This document shows, in pieces, positions 28,785 to 38,258 of a stretch of 64,000 nucleotides of DNA. The notes beneath the pieces are model-generated. The model was not told the DNA's origin. It saw only the letters and a program-made list of their open reading frames with translations, and did not search any database. The translations under genes were made by a program, and so were the position numbers. Source of the DNA: DASUPK01 sp963801055 (GTDB lineage Bacteria; Actinomycetota; Thermoleophilia; Solirubrobacterales; 70-9); assembly GCA_963801055.1 (NCBI GenBank), contig CAWDDE010000001.1, positions 310,001-374,000 of the forward strand, given 5' to 3'. Positions within the stretch are counted from its first letter, which is position 1; each line of letters starts with the position of its first letter.

Positions 28785-29198
28785 ATGAGGGCAGTGAAGG
28801 TGTTGGCAGTGTTGGCGATCGCGGCGTTGGCGATCGGCTCGTTCAGCGCGGTGGCGCTGGCGGGGAAGAAGAAGAAGACCAGCGTGATCTTCTTCACCAC
28901 AAGCCCAAAGATCAACAAGGGCGGCAAGGTGAACGCGAAGGGGTCGCTGAATACAGCCAGCACGTGCGAGCCGAACCGGGCCATGAGGCTCCAGGTACTG
29001 GATACAAACGGCGTGGTTCTCACGACGCTGGACGGCTCCACGTCCGATGCGAGCGGGAACTGGACATTGTCCGGTCAGCTTCCCAAGACCCTGCCGGCCG
29101 GGACGAACTATGTGCGTGTGAAGGCGAAGAAGCGGGCCGTCGGGAAGTTCGTCTGCCAGGCGGGAGTCTCGCCGAACGTGGCGATTCCGGCGACCTAG
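28785..29198 (+). CDS. Secreted Ig/CNA-B-like small protein, unknown function
   Basis: A 137-residue protein with a signal peptide (VLAVLAIAALAIGSFSAVALA) and a beta-rich domain (SPKINKGGKVNAKGSL, MRLQVLDTNGVVLTTLDGSTSDASGNW) that looks like a small Ig-type fold with two Cys, one in each half. Strong Shine-Dalgarno GAGGAGG at 28769. No named family. Converges with the glycosidase gene. Confidence 0.7.
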   Translation: MRAVKVLAVLAIAALAIGSFSAVALAGKKKKTSVIFFTTSPKINKGGKVNAKGSLNTASTCEPNRAMRLQVLDTNGVVLTTLDGSTSDASGNWTLSGQLPKTLPAGTNYVRVKAKKRAVGKFVCQAGVSPNVAIPAT

Positions 29199-29215
29199 CC
29201 GATAACCGAGCAGGC

Positions 29216-30482
29216 CTAACCGAGATAAGAGCGCGGCGCGACCGGATCGGGCTCGACGAGCTCGGCGATCAGCGACGACCAGCCGAACTCGCGTGCGCCG
29301 AGGCCCTCGCCGGTGTGCGGCTCGTAGAACTCGCGCAGCCGTTCCCTGGCGACGGCTCCGGCGAGGCGACTTGGTCATCTCGAGCGCCTCCGGCTCGTAT
29401 CCAGCTCGGAGCAGGCCGATCCAGATCAGCCAGGCGGAGTTGATCCAGGTCGGGCCGCGCCAGTACAGGCGCCGCAGCGGCGCCTTCCACCTCCGCGGCT
29501 CGAAGCTAGGCTCCTGGGCCGAGACCGAGGTCGGGGGGTAGGGGAGCCAGTACTTGCGCGGGTCGAGCAGGTGCTCTTCGACCAGGCGCCTGCCGATCTC
29601 CTCGGGCAGGTCCGGTAGCGCCAGGGGGGCGAGCGCGGACCAGGTGGAAACCCGGATGCGGCGGTCGCCCCCCATCGGGTCGGTGTCATCGAGCCTGGCG
29701 ACCTCACCGCGGGCGGTGTCGAGAAAGAGCCCGCGGCGCTCGTCCCAGAGACGGGCGACCAGGGCGGGGGTGATCGAGGGCTCCCCGGCCGCGAGCCGGG
29801 CGAGGCACCAGAGGACGTTGGTGACGACCTCGCACATGAGCGGGCCACCGGCCGCCAGGAGCCGGCGCGCATCCCAGCCGTACTTGCGGTTCCGTGCGAT
29901 CAGGAACGGGAACAGAGGCCTGGCGTGGGCGCGGAGGCCCCAGACGGCGTCGAACTTCGAGGAGGAGTCGAGACCCGACTCGTCGGGCTGAACAAGCCAG
30001 AGTAAGCCGTCTCCGTCCAGGTCACGATTTCTCTCGAGCCAGCGGTGATGGGCGTCGATGCGAGGCTCTCGTGCTGGGTCGCCGACGGCGATCCGCCAGG
30101 CCCAGGCGAGCAGAGGAGGCTGGATGGTGGAGGTACTGGGGGCGCTCCGCGAGGTGACGTTGTAGGTCCAGCGCCGCTGCCAGTCGACCGGGCGGTCCCA
30201 GAAGATCGTGTGGCCGATGAAGCCATCGCCGCGGCCGCCGTCGAGCAGGCTGCGCAGCTCGCTCTCGGCGCGGGTCGCATCGAAGCGCCGCCAGACGATC
30301 GCGTGAAAGCAGGAGTCCCAGTACCACTGCCAGGGGTAGTGGCCCGGGCTCGGTCGCGAGTATGCGAAGCGGACGCCGTGGCGCTCGCCCTCGATCCAGC
30401 TCTGCCGGAGTGTGTGCTCGGCGATCCTCAGGACGCTGTCGCGGCGGTCCGCTTCCACCACGCGCGGCAAGGCTGCGCTCAC
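29216..30482 (-). CDS. MGH1/GH63-like glycoside hydrolase (alpha-glucosidase clan), one frameshift
   Basis: (alpha/alpha)6-barrel glycosidase of about 420 residues. GHYPWQWYWDSCFHAIVWRRF is the substrate-pocket signature of MGH1-type and GH63 enzymes; FIGHTIFWDRP, QPPLLAWAW, WLVQPDESGLDSS, and RGPTWINSAWLIWIGL follow. The frame breaks near 29375 and the rest (FYEPHTGEGLGAREFGWSSLIAEL) runs to a TAG at 29216; EFGWSS is the usual C-terminal catalytic-region motif. No signal peptide. GTG 30482 overlaps the permease stop by 4 nt, so it is the last gene of the ABC operon. Substrate is probably an alpha-glucoside or mannosylglycerate-like sugar. Confidence 0.83.
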
Positions 30483-31249
30483 AACGTCATCCGCCGCATG
30501 CCGCGCAGGGCGAAGAAGATGAGCACGGCAGCGAGGCCGAAGAGCGCCAGGTACCCGGGCCAGGTGTCGCCCCAGGTCACCGAGCCGACGAAGCCCTGCC
30601 GCGCCGCCTCGACTACCTGGGTCACGGGGTTGATCCGAGCGACGGTCTGCAGCCAGCCGGTGAGTAGCTCGAGCGGTGCGTAGGCGGTGGTCAGCAGGAC
30701 GGCGAGGAACATCCCGACCTGCATCACGGGTGCGGCGGACTGGGTGCGGAAGCGGAAGGCCAGCGAAGTCCCCCATGTTGCGGCAACCACGGCCATCCCC
30801 ATGACCAAGCTCACGGCGATCAGCAGGCCGAGCAGTCCCGGCCACTGGACGCCGACGGCCAACCCGACGATCAGCAGGAAGGAGGCCGGCAGCAGCGAGC
30901 GCAGGCTCGCCGAGAGCACCAGCCCCGCGAGCAGGACCGGGCGGGGCGCCGGGGAGGCAAGCAGCCGGTCGAACCACCCCTGCTCGATGTCCCGGGCCAG
31001 ATTGACCCCAGTGGCGGCCCCGCTGAAGGCTGCGCCCTGGAGCAGGCTGACCGGGATCAGGAAGCTCTGGTAGCTGTTCGTGGTGAAGCCGGGCAGCAGC
31101 GTCAGGCTCCCGAACACGCTCGTCAGACCGAGGAAGAAGATGGTCGGCGCGAGCACGCCGGGGATCGCCGCCCCGGGCACCCTGGTGATCTCGTTCAGGG
31201 CCCTCCTGACGAGGACGGTGACCGTGGCCGCCGAGCGCTGCCAGCTCAT
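30479..31249 (-). CDS. ABC-2 type transporter permease (second)
   Basis: 256-residue membrane protein with six hydrophobic segments and the ABC-2 pattern: NLARDIEQGWFDRLLASPAPRPVLLAGLV (the typical loop before TM3) and TAYAPLELLTGWLQTVARINPVTQVVEAAR near the end. Overlaps the upstream permease and the downstream glycosidase by 4 nt each. DrrB-like half transporter of a drug or lipid-linked sugar exporter. Confidence 0.9.
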   Translation of the reverse strand: MSWQRSAATVTVLVRRALNEITRVPGAAIPGVLAPTIFFLGLTSVFGSLTLLPGFTTNSYQSFLIPVSLLQGAAFSGAATGVNLARDIEQGWFDRLLASPAPRPVLLAGLVLSASLRSLLPASFLLIVGLAVGVQWPGLLGLLIAVSLVMGMAVVAATWGTSLAFRFRTQSAAPVMQVGMFLAVLLTTAYAPLELLTGWLQTVARINPVTQVVEAARQGFVGSVTWGDTWPGYLALFGLAAVLIFFALRGMRRMTL

Positions 31250-32037
31250 ACGCCCCTCCGCAACCTGCCCCGCATCGCGGCGGCGCAGAGCAAGAAGCCG
31301 AGCGCCCCGACCCCGATCACCGATGCGATCGCCTTCAGCTGGGTCGTTGCCGACCAGCCGCCGATGATCGGCTCGCGGATGCCATTGACGATGAAGCTGA
31401 GCGGGTTGTACTGCGCGACCCAGGAGGCAGGCTCCAGCATCAGGTTCGCCGGAAAGAACGCGTCCGAGAGGAAGAGGATCACGAAGACGAGCGGGAAGAT
31501 TCCCTGCACCACACTCGCGCTGTTCGAGCGGAGCGCGATCGCCGCGCCGATTGACCCGAATGCCAGTGCGGAGACCGCGGTCAGCACGACGATCCAGATC
31601 ACCGCGAGCACGCCCTCATGGATGCTGGCCCCGAAGATCAGCCCGAGCACGATGAAATAGACGGCGATGATCGCGCCTAGCGCCGCAGTTGCGGTCAGCC
31701 TGCCTAGGACGACCGAGGAGCGCGAGATCGGCGCCGCGTAGAGGCGATCGGTGAACCTCATCTCCATGTCGATCGCAAACGCGATCGCCCCGGAGTTGCC
31801 GGTCATCATCACCGACTGGACGATCGCTCCGGCGAGCATGAAGGAGAGGAAGTTGGCGACCGGAGGGAACTGCGGTAGGTCGACGGCCCGCCCGGCCCCT
31901 GCGGTCTGGATTGCCAGCAGGGCGGTCGGGAAGATGACGAGCGGCGCGGCGAGCTGCGGCCGCCTGAGTGTCTGCTTGACCGACCGTCTTCCCAGGGCGA
32001 GGACCACCCGGGCGTTGGCCGCCAGCCTCTGGATCAC
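31246..32037 (-). CDS. ABC-2 type transporter permease (first)
   Basis: 263 residues, six hydrophobic segments. FAIDMEMRFTDRLYAAPISRSSVVLGRL and FPANLMLEPASWVAQYNPLSFIVNGIREPI are the ABC-2 signature regions. It pairs with the following permease to form the membrane channel, and with the upstream ATPase. ATGA overlaps on both sides show a single operon. Confidence 0.92.
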   Translation of the reverse strand: MIQRLAANARVVLALGRRSVKQTLRRPQLAAPLVIFPTALLAIQTAGAGRAVDLPQFPPVANFLSFMLAGAIVQSVMMTGNSGAIAFAIDMEMRFTDRLYAAPISRSSVVLGRLTATAALGAIIAVYFIVLGLIFGASIHEGVLAVIWIVVLTAVSALAFGSIGAAIALRSNSASVVQGIFPLVFVILFLSDAFFPANLMLEPASWVAQYNPLSFIVNGIREPIIGGWSATTQLKAIASVIGVGALGFLLCAAAMRGRLRRGV

Positions 32038-33011
32038 TCGGCAGCGGCCTCCAAGTCGCCGGTTTCCTGCTGCGCCCCCTCGAGGTGCTGGCCGGTCTTG
32101 TGCACGAAGACGTCGTCGAGCGTGGGCTGCACGAGGTCCAGGGACTCGACGTCGAGCCCCTCCCTGTTGAGGGCGACGACGATCGGCCCGATCTCCGAGC
32201 TGCCGTTCTGGAGCTCGACCATCAACGTCCCGTCGCGGACGGGCAGAGGCCGCCCGAAGCGCGACAGCACCTGCTCCGCGCGCGACTCGTTCCCTTCCTG
32301 GTCCACGAGGCAGAGCTCGAGGTGCGGTCTCCCGACCTCCGCCTTCAGCGCCTGCGGCGTCCCCTCCGCGACTAGCCTTCCGCCGGAGATGATCCCCACC
32401 CGGTCGGCGAGCTGGTCTGCCTCCTCTAGGTACTGCGTGGTGAGGAAGACGGTCGTCCCCTCCTGGTTCAGCTTGCGTACCTCCTCCCAGATCGCCTTAC
32501 GGCTGACCGGATCGAGCCCGGTGGTCGGTTCGTCGAGGAAGAGGACGTCCGGCGTGTGGACGAGCGCGGCGGCCAGGTCAAGACGCCTCCGCATGCCGCC
32601 CGAGTAGGTCCCGACGCGGCGATCGGCGGCCAATGTGAGCCCGACACGGTCGAGCAGCCACTGGCCCTTCAGCTCGCCCTCCCTCCTGGAGATGCCGTGA
32701 AGGGTCGCCTGCAGCTCGAGGAGCTCACGGCCGGTCATCAGCGGGTCCAGTGCCGCCTCCTGCAGAGCGACGCCGATCTTCCGCCGGACCGCCCCGGGGT
32801 CCTTGGCGACGTCGAAGCCCGCGACCACGGCCCGGCCTCCGGTGGGGTGAAGCAGGGTGGTCAGCATCCGGACCGTGGTCGTCTTGCCGGCTCCATTTGG
32901 ACCCAAGAAGCCGTAGATCTCGCCCTCCGCCACCTCGAGATCGACGCCGTCGACGGCTTTGATGCCGCCCTCGAACTCGCGTGCGAGCTGATGCGTCTCG
33001 ATTGCGGCCAC
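32034..33011 (-). CDS. ABC transporter ATP-binding protein (DrrA/CcmA type)
   Basis: Energises the two downstream permeases. Walker A GPNGAGKTT, signature YSGGMRRRLD, Walker B VLFLDEPTTGLD, switch-region His in TVFLTTQYLEEADQLADR. C-terminal extension of about 100 residues is typical of DrrA-like export ATPases. I chose GTG 33011 (MAAIETHQL) because TATCTT, a good -10, lies 9 nt before it with no Shine-Dalgarno, suggesting a leaderless mRNA; GTG 33038 is possible. Confidence 0.93.
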   Translation of the reverse strand: MAAIETHQLAREFEGGIKAVDGVDLEVAEGEIYGFLGPNGAGKTTTVRMLTTLLHPTGGRAVVAGFDVAKDPGAVRRKIGVALQEAALDPLMTGRELLELQATLHGISRREGELKGQWLLDRVGLTLAADRRVGTYSGGMRRRLDLAAALVHTPDVLFLDEPTTGLDPVSRKAIWEEVRKLNQEGTTVFLTTQYLEEADQLADRVGIISGGRLVAEGTPQALKAEVGRPHLELCLVDQEGNESRAEQVLSRFGRPLPVRDGTLMVELQNGSSEIGPIVVALNREGLDVESLDLVQPTLDDVFVHKTGQHLEGAQQETGDLEAAAE

Positions 33012-33067
33012 GGTGGGACCAAGATAACCGGCGGCCACAACCGGGCCCGGAAGCTCGTCACAGAGTG

Positions 33068-34421
33068 CTAAGCGACCGCTTCCGGGCGCAGCTCCACGAA
33101 TTCTCGCTCGGTGGCCCGCTCGAGGGCCTCGGCGGCGTCAAGCAGCAGTGGGTCGGAGCCCCAGGGGCCGAGCAGCTGCAGCGCGACCGGCATGCCGTCG
33201 TCGAGGCCGACGGGCACGCTCACCCCCGGCACGCCGGTCAGGTTGCCGATCACGCCGTGCCGGGCATTGCCGGCGTCGGCCGAGCACTGGCCGGAGGGCA
33301 GCTCGATCGTCGGATCGGCGAGGGGAGGGGCCACCGCCGGGACCGTGGGCCAGGCGAGCAGGTCGATGCGGTCGAAGAGCTCCGCCAGGGTGCGCCGCGC
33401 CTGGGCACGCGCGAGAAAGGCCCGCGCGGTGAGGGTGCCCGGAAGCACTGCCCGCAACTTCAGCACGCCGCGGTTGATCACCCCGAGCTCCTCCGGAAGG
33501 GCATTGACGTTTTGCGGTGTCAGGTGAGCGGCCTCCTCCGCTTGCGCGACCAGCACGGCGGCGGGGAGGATCAGCTCCTGGCCCGGGGAGCTCGACATCG
33601 ATCACCTCGCCGCCCACCTCGACCCTCAGTGACTCGAGCGCCGAGTCGCAGGCCTCGCGGACCCCGGGGGCACTGTCGGTCCAGTACGGGTCCCGGATCA
33701 CGCCGATCCTCAATCCACTCGGCTCGGCCGGCCGGAAGGTCCTCGCGGAACAGGGCGGAGGCGAGCAGCCGGCAATCGGCGGCGTCGCGGCAGAGAGGAC
33801 CCGAGACGATCGTCACGGTGTTCGGGATGTGGTGTCCCTCCATCGCCGAGCGGCCGAAGGTCGGCTTGAGCCCGGTTAGCCCGCAATACGCCGCCGGGTA
33901 GCGAATGGATCCCAGCCCGTCGGCGCCCACCGCGCCCGAGACGAGCCCCCCGGCGACCGACGCGGCCGGACCGCTCGAGGAGCCACCCGGGCACCGCGCC
34001 AGATCCCAGGGGTTATGGGTCGGTCCGTAGACCGAGGTGTTGCCGGTGCTGCCCGACCCCAGCTCGTGCATGTTGCCCACCCCGGCGATCACCGCGCCGG
34101 CGTCCCGGAGCGCGCGGTAGGGGCCGGACTCGCCCGGCTCCAGACTGACGCCGGGCACCGCCGCAGCGCCCACCGTCTCCGCCCGCCAGGGGAGCGGCCC
34201 ACTCGTCCTTGATCACGACGGGGACGCCTCGAAGCGGGCCATCGGGAGCCCGGTCGAGCATCTCCCGCGACTGCTCCGGAAACGTCGCGACGATCGCGTT
34301 CAGCTCCGGATTTCGCTCCTCGATGCGGGCCAGGCAGGCATCGAGGAGCTCCCTGGCGATCGATCTCGCCCGCCGCGATGCCGGCGGTCTGCTCCCTGAG
34401 CGGCAGATCGAGGGCGTTCAT
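33068..34421 (-). CDS. Amidase (amidase-signature family), frameshifted
   Basis: Ser-cisSer-Lys hydrolase of about 450 residues. Catalytic Lys in VPVVIKDEW, the signature CPGGSSSGPAASVAGG, and GADGLGSIRYPAAYCGLTGLKPT with the nucleophile region. C-terminal WPTVPAVAPPL and NLTGVPGVSVPVGLDDGMPVALQLLGP. Frame changes near 34360, 34205, 33720 and 33590. ATG 34421 overlaps the stop of the small upstream gene, which looks like an AtzG/GatC-type partner. Substrate unknown. Confidence 0.87.
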
Positions 34422-34618
34422 CTGGGGGGAGGAGCGGAGACGTCGGCGTCAAGCTCGGGCTCCACTCCGTCCAGCTCCGCGTCTCGAAGCAGGCTCATGC
34501 CCGGTTCCCAGATCGACCAGACGCCGGCCATGACGGCGCGCTCGGTCTCGTCCGCCTCGATACCGAACGTCTCGACCGCAGCCGCCAAATAGCCCTGGAA
34601 TGGGGACCCCGCTTCCAT
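34418..34618 (-). CDS. Small AtzG-like (DUF4089-type) amidase partner
   Basis: 66 residues (MEAGSPFQGYLAAAVETFGIEADETERAVMAG...). One long helix followed by ELDGVEPELDADVSAPPPR, a GatC/AtzG-like layout in which a helical stretch ends in an acidic Pro-rich tail. It overlaps the amidase start by ATGA. The amidase partner role is inferred from size, pattern and coupling; the family call is tentative. Confidence 0.55.
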   Translation of the reverse strand: MEAGSPFQGYLAAAVETFGIEADETERAVMAGVWSIWEPGMSLLRDAELDGVEPELDADVSAPPPR

Positions 34619-34704
34619 CGGATGGCGAACCCTACCGGCCGGCCGCCAGATCGCGGCCGCGGCCTGGCGGCCGCTTGCAAGGAAACCCCGCAACACTCCT
34701 GGAA

Positions 34705-35502
34705 ATGCCGTGTTCAATGAAGTCCATGGGCCACGATGCTCACGCTTTCGCGCGCCTGCCCATGCTCGCCGTGGCGATCGCCGTCGCCGTATTCGCGGCG
34801 CTGCTCGCCGCTGCCTCGACTTGGGCAAGGCGGGGGCCGCGCCACGGGTCGTGGTGCTCGGTGCGGCGGCCCCGGCGACACCCTCTTGCCCAGCGACCTG
34901 CCAGGCGGTGGGAAAGACGACCGGCTTCCAGACTTCGATCACCGGGCGCCAGGAACCCATTCGTCGCCTCCTCCCGGGGACGGATCGTCGCCTGGTCGAT
35001 CAAGACAGGCGTCCCCGGGCACGAAGCCGAACCCGAACAACAACAACCAGAGCGACTTCGACTTCTTCAACAAGACCTTCGGTGGGACGCCGAAGGCGAG
35101 GATCTCGGTGCTCAAGCCGATCATGAAGGAGATCAAGGCCGGCCATCCGATCTACAAGCTCAAGTCACAGTCGCCGGTTGAGGACCTGAGCGACTTACCT
35201 CGGGCAGACGACCACGTTCACGCTCGACTCTCCGCTGCGGGTGAAGCCGAACAACATCGTCGCGCTTGACCGTTCCGACCTGGGCGCCGGCTTTCGCGAT
35301 CAACCAGAGCGCCGACACCAAGTGGCAGGCGAGCCGCAAGCGGGGGAAGTGCAACGAGACTGCGGACATCCTCGCCGGCACCCCGCAGGAGGCGGTTGGT
35401 TCGCAGCGCGCTTACGGCTGTACCTACAAGACCGCCCGCCTGCTCTACTCGGCGACCGTCGTCGCGGACCCGAATCAGGCGCCGCCTAAGAAGAAGAGGT
35501 AA
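34705..35502 (+). CDS. Secreted protein of unknown function, frameshifted
   Basis: Signal peptide (MLAVAIAVAVFAALLAAAST), then GAAAPATPSCPATCQAVGKTTGFQTSI, FVASSRGRIVAWSIKTGVPG, a KP/N-rich linker, RISVLKPIMKEIKAGHPIYKLKSQSP, and a C-terminal part with ALTVPTWAPAFAI, KRGKCNETADIL and GCTYKTARLLYSATVVADP ending in a Lys/Arg cluster. The pattern is that of a beta-sandwich exoprotein with Cys pairs. Frame breaks near 34820 and 35190 restore smoothly. No known family recognised. Confidence 0.65.
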
Positions 35503-35561
35503 CGGCGGCTACCCGCAGGCCTGCGGGTTCTGTTCGCACTCGTGAGAGACAGCGGGCCGGC

Positions 35562-35852
35562 TCACGCGGAGCCGTCGAGGGCCGGCTGGCGAAGCCCGCA
35601 GTAGGGGCAGTCGCTGACGTCGAGCCCGATCAGCTGGTTGCACCGCCGGCAGATGCGCAGGTTCTCGGGCGCCCTGACCAGTGCCGACTCGGAGGGGGCG
35701 AGTGGCAGCTTGGCGGCGACGACGCGCATCTCCTCGCCGGTCTCCCGGTCTACATAGACCCCGTCCGGCCTTACCTTCGCCAATGCTTCGCGCCCCGACG
35801 CCGGCGCACGGAGCCGGTAGGTCTGCTCCGGGTTCTGCACGGCGGGGACCAT
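35562..35852 (-). CDS. Zinc-ribbon protein, unknown
   Basis: 96 residues. The N-terminal half is polar (PDGVYVDRETGEEMRVVAAKLPLAP); the C-terminus has CRRCNQLIGLDVSDCPYCG, a four-Cys zinc ribbon. The ATG at 35852 is 20 nt from the divergent glycosyltransferase start at 35873, so the two share a promoter region, and both starts lack Shine-Dalgarno sites. Confidence 0.65.
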   Translation of the reverse strand: MVPAVQNPEQTYRLRAPASGREALAKVRPDGVYVDRETGEEMRVVAAKLPLAPSESALVRAPENLRICRRCNQLIGLDVSDCPYCGLRQPALDGSA

Positions 35853-35872
35853 ACCGCCAATACCGTGCTGCC

Positions 35873-37441
35873 ATGCGTGTGCTGATCTTCCACGGCTACC
35901 TGCTGCACGGCACCGGCAGCAACGTCTACAACGCGAGCCTCGCCCAGGCGCTCGCGCGGCAAGGGCATGAGGTCCATCTGCTTTCTCAGGACCGCACCGT
36001 TTCCGAGCTGGACTGGGTCGACGCCGTGGGCGACTGGGAGGGCGGCGAGCTGCGGGTCCGGCAGGTCCGTGAGGCCGGCCACCGGGCAGCATCACGGCCT
36101 ACAGGCCGGAGATCGGCGGCCTGCTGCCGGTGTTCGTGCCGACCGCTACGAGGGCTTCGAGGTGAAGACCTTCCCGGAGCTGACCGACGAGGAGCTCGAC
36201 CGGTACCTGGACGCGAACGTCGCGGCCGTGCGCGACGTCGTCGCGGCGGTAGGGCGAGCCCGACGCCGCGCTCGCCAACCACCTGATCATGGGTCCCGTC
36301 ATCCTCGCCAGGGCCGGGCTGCGCTTCGCGATCAAGGTCCACGGCTCGGATCTCTCCTACATGGTGCCCCTCATCCCGAGCGGTTCGTCCCCTACGCCCG
36401 GGAGGGGACCGACGCGGCGGCCGGCATCCTGGCCGGGTCCGCCCACACCGCGCAGGTGCTCTACGAGACGGTCCCGGATCCGGCGCTGCCCGAGCGCACC
36501 CGGCTCGGTCCGCCCGGCGTGGACGTCCACCGCTTCCGCCCCCATCCGGCCGCCGAGGCGCTGCGGAACCTGGAGCTGCTCGCAGAGCGGCTCGAATCGG
36601 AGCTGCCCGGCGCGGCGGAGGGCCAGGACTCGTTCGGGCGCGACGGCCCGGCGATCGCCGCCGCCCTGCGGGGCTGGGCCGAGGGTGATCCGCGGGTGCT
36701 CTTCGTCGGCAAGTTCCTGGTCAGCAAGGGCGTCGACCTGCTGGCGGCGGCCTGGCCGCTGGTCCATCGCGGGCGGCGCGCCGCAGGGGCGAGCTCACCG
36801 CGGCTTCTCTTCGTCGGCTTCGGCGCGTACGAAGCCGGGCCTGCGCGCTCTCGTCGAGGCACTCGACCGGGGCGATCTCGAAGGCGGCCCTCCGGGTGGC
36901 CGCCAGGGGCCGCGGCTACGAGGGCATGGACGAGGCCCCGCTGCCGATCCTCACCGGCTTCCTCAGCCACCCTCCCGATGGCTACGCGGAGGCAGCGCGC
37001 GAGGCTGCCGGCTCGATCCTGATCGGCGGGCGGCTCGCCCACGACGAGGTCGCCGACGTGATGCCCGCCGCGGACACCTTCGCAATGACCAGCACCTGGC
37101 CGGAGGCCTTCGGCATGGTCCCGGCCGAGTCGGCAGCCTGCGGGGTGCCGCCGGTCTCCGCGGATCACTCCGGGATGCGCGAGGTATCGCAGCTGCTCGC
37201 GGAGGCGACTCGATCCCGGACCTGGCCCCGCTGCTCAGCTTCCCGGTGGGCCCTGCGGCGGTCACCGAGCTGGCGGATCGGCTCTGCGGCTGGCTGGCGC
37301 TCGATCCCGGCGCGGCGCCGGGAGGCGGGCCTCGCCCTGGCGAAGCGGGTGGACGAGCTCTGGAGCTGGGAGGGGGTGGCCCGGACGGTGATCGCCGCCT
37401 CCCGCGGCGAGCTCGATGGGCTGCCGCCGGTCGTCATTTGA
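35873..37441 (+). CDS. GT4-family glycosyltransferase, heavily frameshifted
   Basis: Retaining GT-B enzyme. N-terminal Rossmann half: MRVLIFHGYLLHGTGSNVYNASLAQALARQGHEVHLL, later FAIKVHGSDLSYM. C-terminal half: RVLFVGKFLVSKGVDLLAAAWPLV, PILTGFLSHPP, and the donor-binding EX7E motif EAFGMVPAE followed by ACGVPPVSADHSG. At least eight frame changes are needed; unlike most genes here some look like deletions. Sugar donor and acceptor are unknown. A gene so broken could be a pseudogene, but conservation through every piece favours sequence error. Confidence 0.8.
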
Positions 37442-37495
37442 GGGCACAGACCCTAGGGCGGGCTGCTTCAGGTTCCCTGAATAGAATGCCCGCCG

Positions 37496-38258
37496 ATGCG
37501 GGGCGTCCCGATTCCCAAGCTGATCGCCGCGGTAATCGTCCTCACGGTCGTCACCTCGGTGATCATGCTGATCCCGAACTGGGATGGCGAGCAGGCGTCG
37601 ACGGCCGCGCCCAAGATCGACACGCTGCTCGACGTGATGATCGTGCTCTCGTCGTTCGTCTTCTCGATCGTCATGGTGATGCTCGTCTACTCGCTCTGGC
37701 GCTGGCGGGCGAGGCCAGGCGACGAGTCCGACGGGGCGCCGATCCACGGCAACACCCGGCTCGAGATCACCTGGACGGTGATCCCGACCGTCATCGTGCT
37801 GTTCGGCGCGATCTACTCCTGGATCACGCTCTCGGACATCGAGGCCCACGACCCCAACCGGATGGTCGTGGACGTCTACGGCCAGCAGTACGAGTGGCAC
37901 TTCAACTATCCCGAGCAGGGGGTCACCTCGCGCGAGCTCCACGTCCCCGTCGACCGCCAGACCGAGTTCCGGCTACATGCCCTCGACGTGATCCACTCGT
38001 TCTGGGTGCCGGAGTGGCGCATCAAGAAGGACGCCGTTCCCGGGATCAACACGCACGCGTTCGTGACGCCGGACAGGACGGGGGACTTCACCCTCGTCTG
38101 CACGGAGCTCTGCGGCTTCGGCCACGCCACGATGAGGGCGCCGGTGAAGGTGGAGGACTCCCAGGCCGCCTTCGACCAGTGGGCGGGCTCGCAGCGACCC
38201 GATCCCGGCCAGCGAGCCGAAGCCCGGCGAGACCACCCCCAAGCAGGTGAGGCAATGA
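37496..38258 (+). CDS. coxB: Cytochrome c oxidase subunit II (functional CuA site)
   Basis: Carries electrons from cytochrome c to subunit I. Two N-terminal TM helices (LIAAVIVLTVVTSVIML; IVLSSFVFSIVMVMLVYSLW), then a cupredoxin domain with the complete CuA site: HSFWVPE His and CTELCGFGHATM (Cys, Glu, Cys, His, Met). An extra C near 38200 shifts the frame close to the end; corrected, the protein ends PKQVRQ with a TGA overlapping the coxA ATG (ATGA). Uncorrected, the frame runs into coxA and mimics a fusion. Confidence 0.94.

Noticed and set aside
28743..30977. 744-codon minus frame over the glycosidase, permease end and the region antisense to infA's downstream gene
   Set aside because: Only the middle part (29375-30482) has glycosidase motifs; the ends are shadows of the permease and of the secreted protein.
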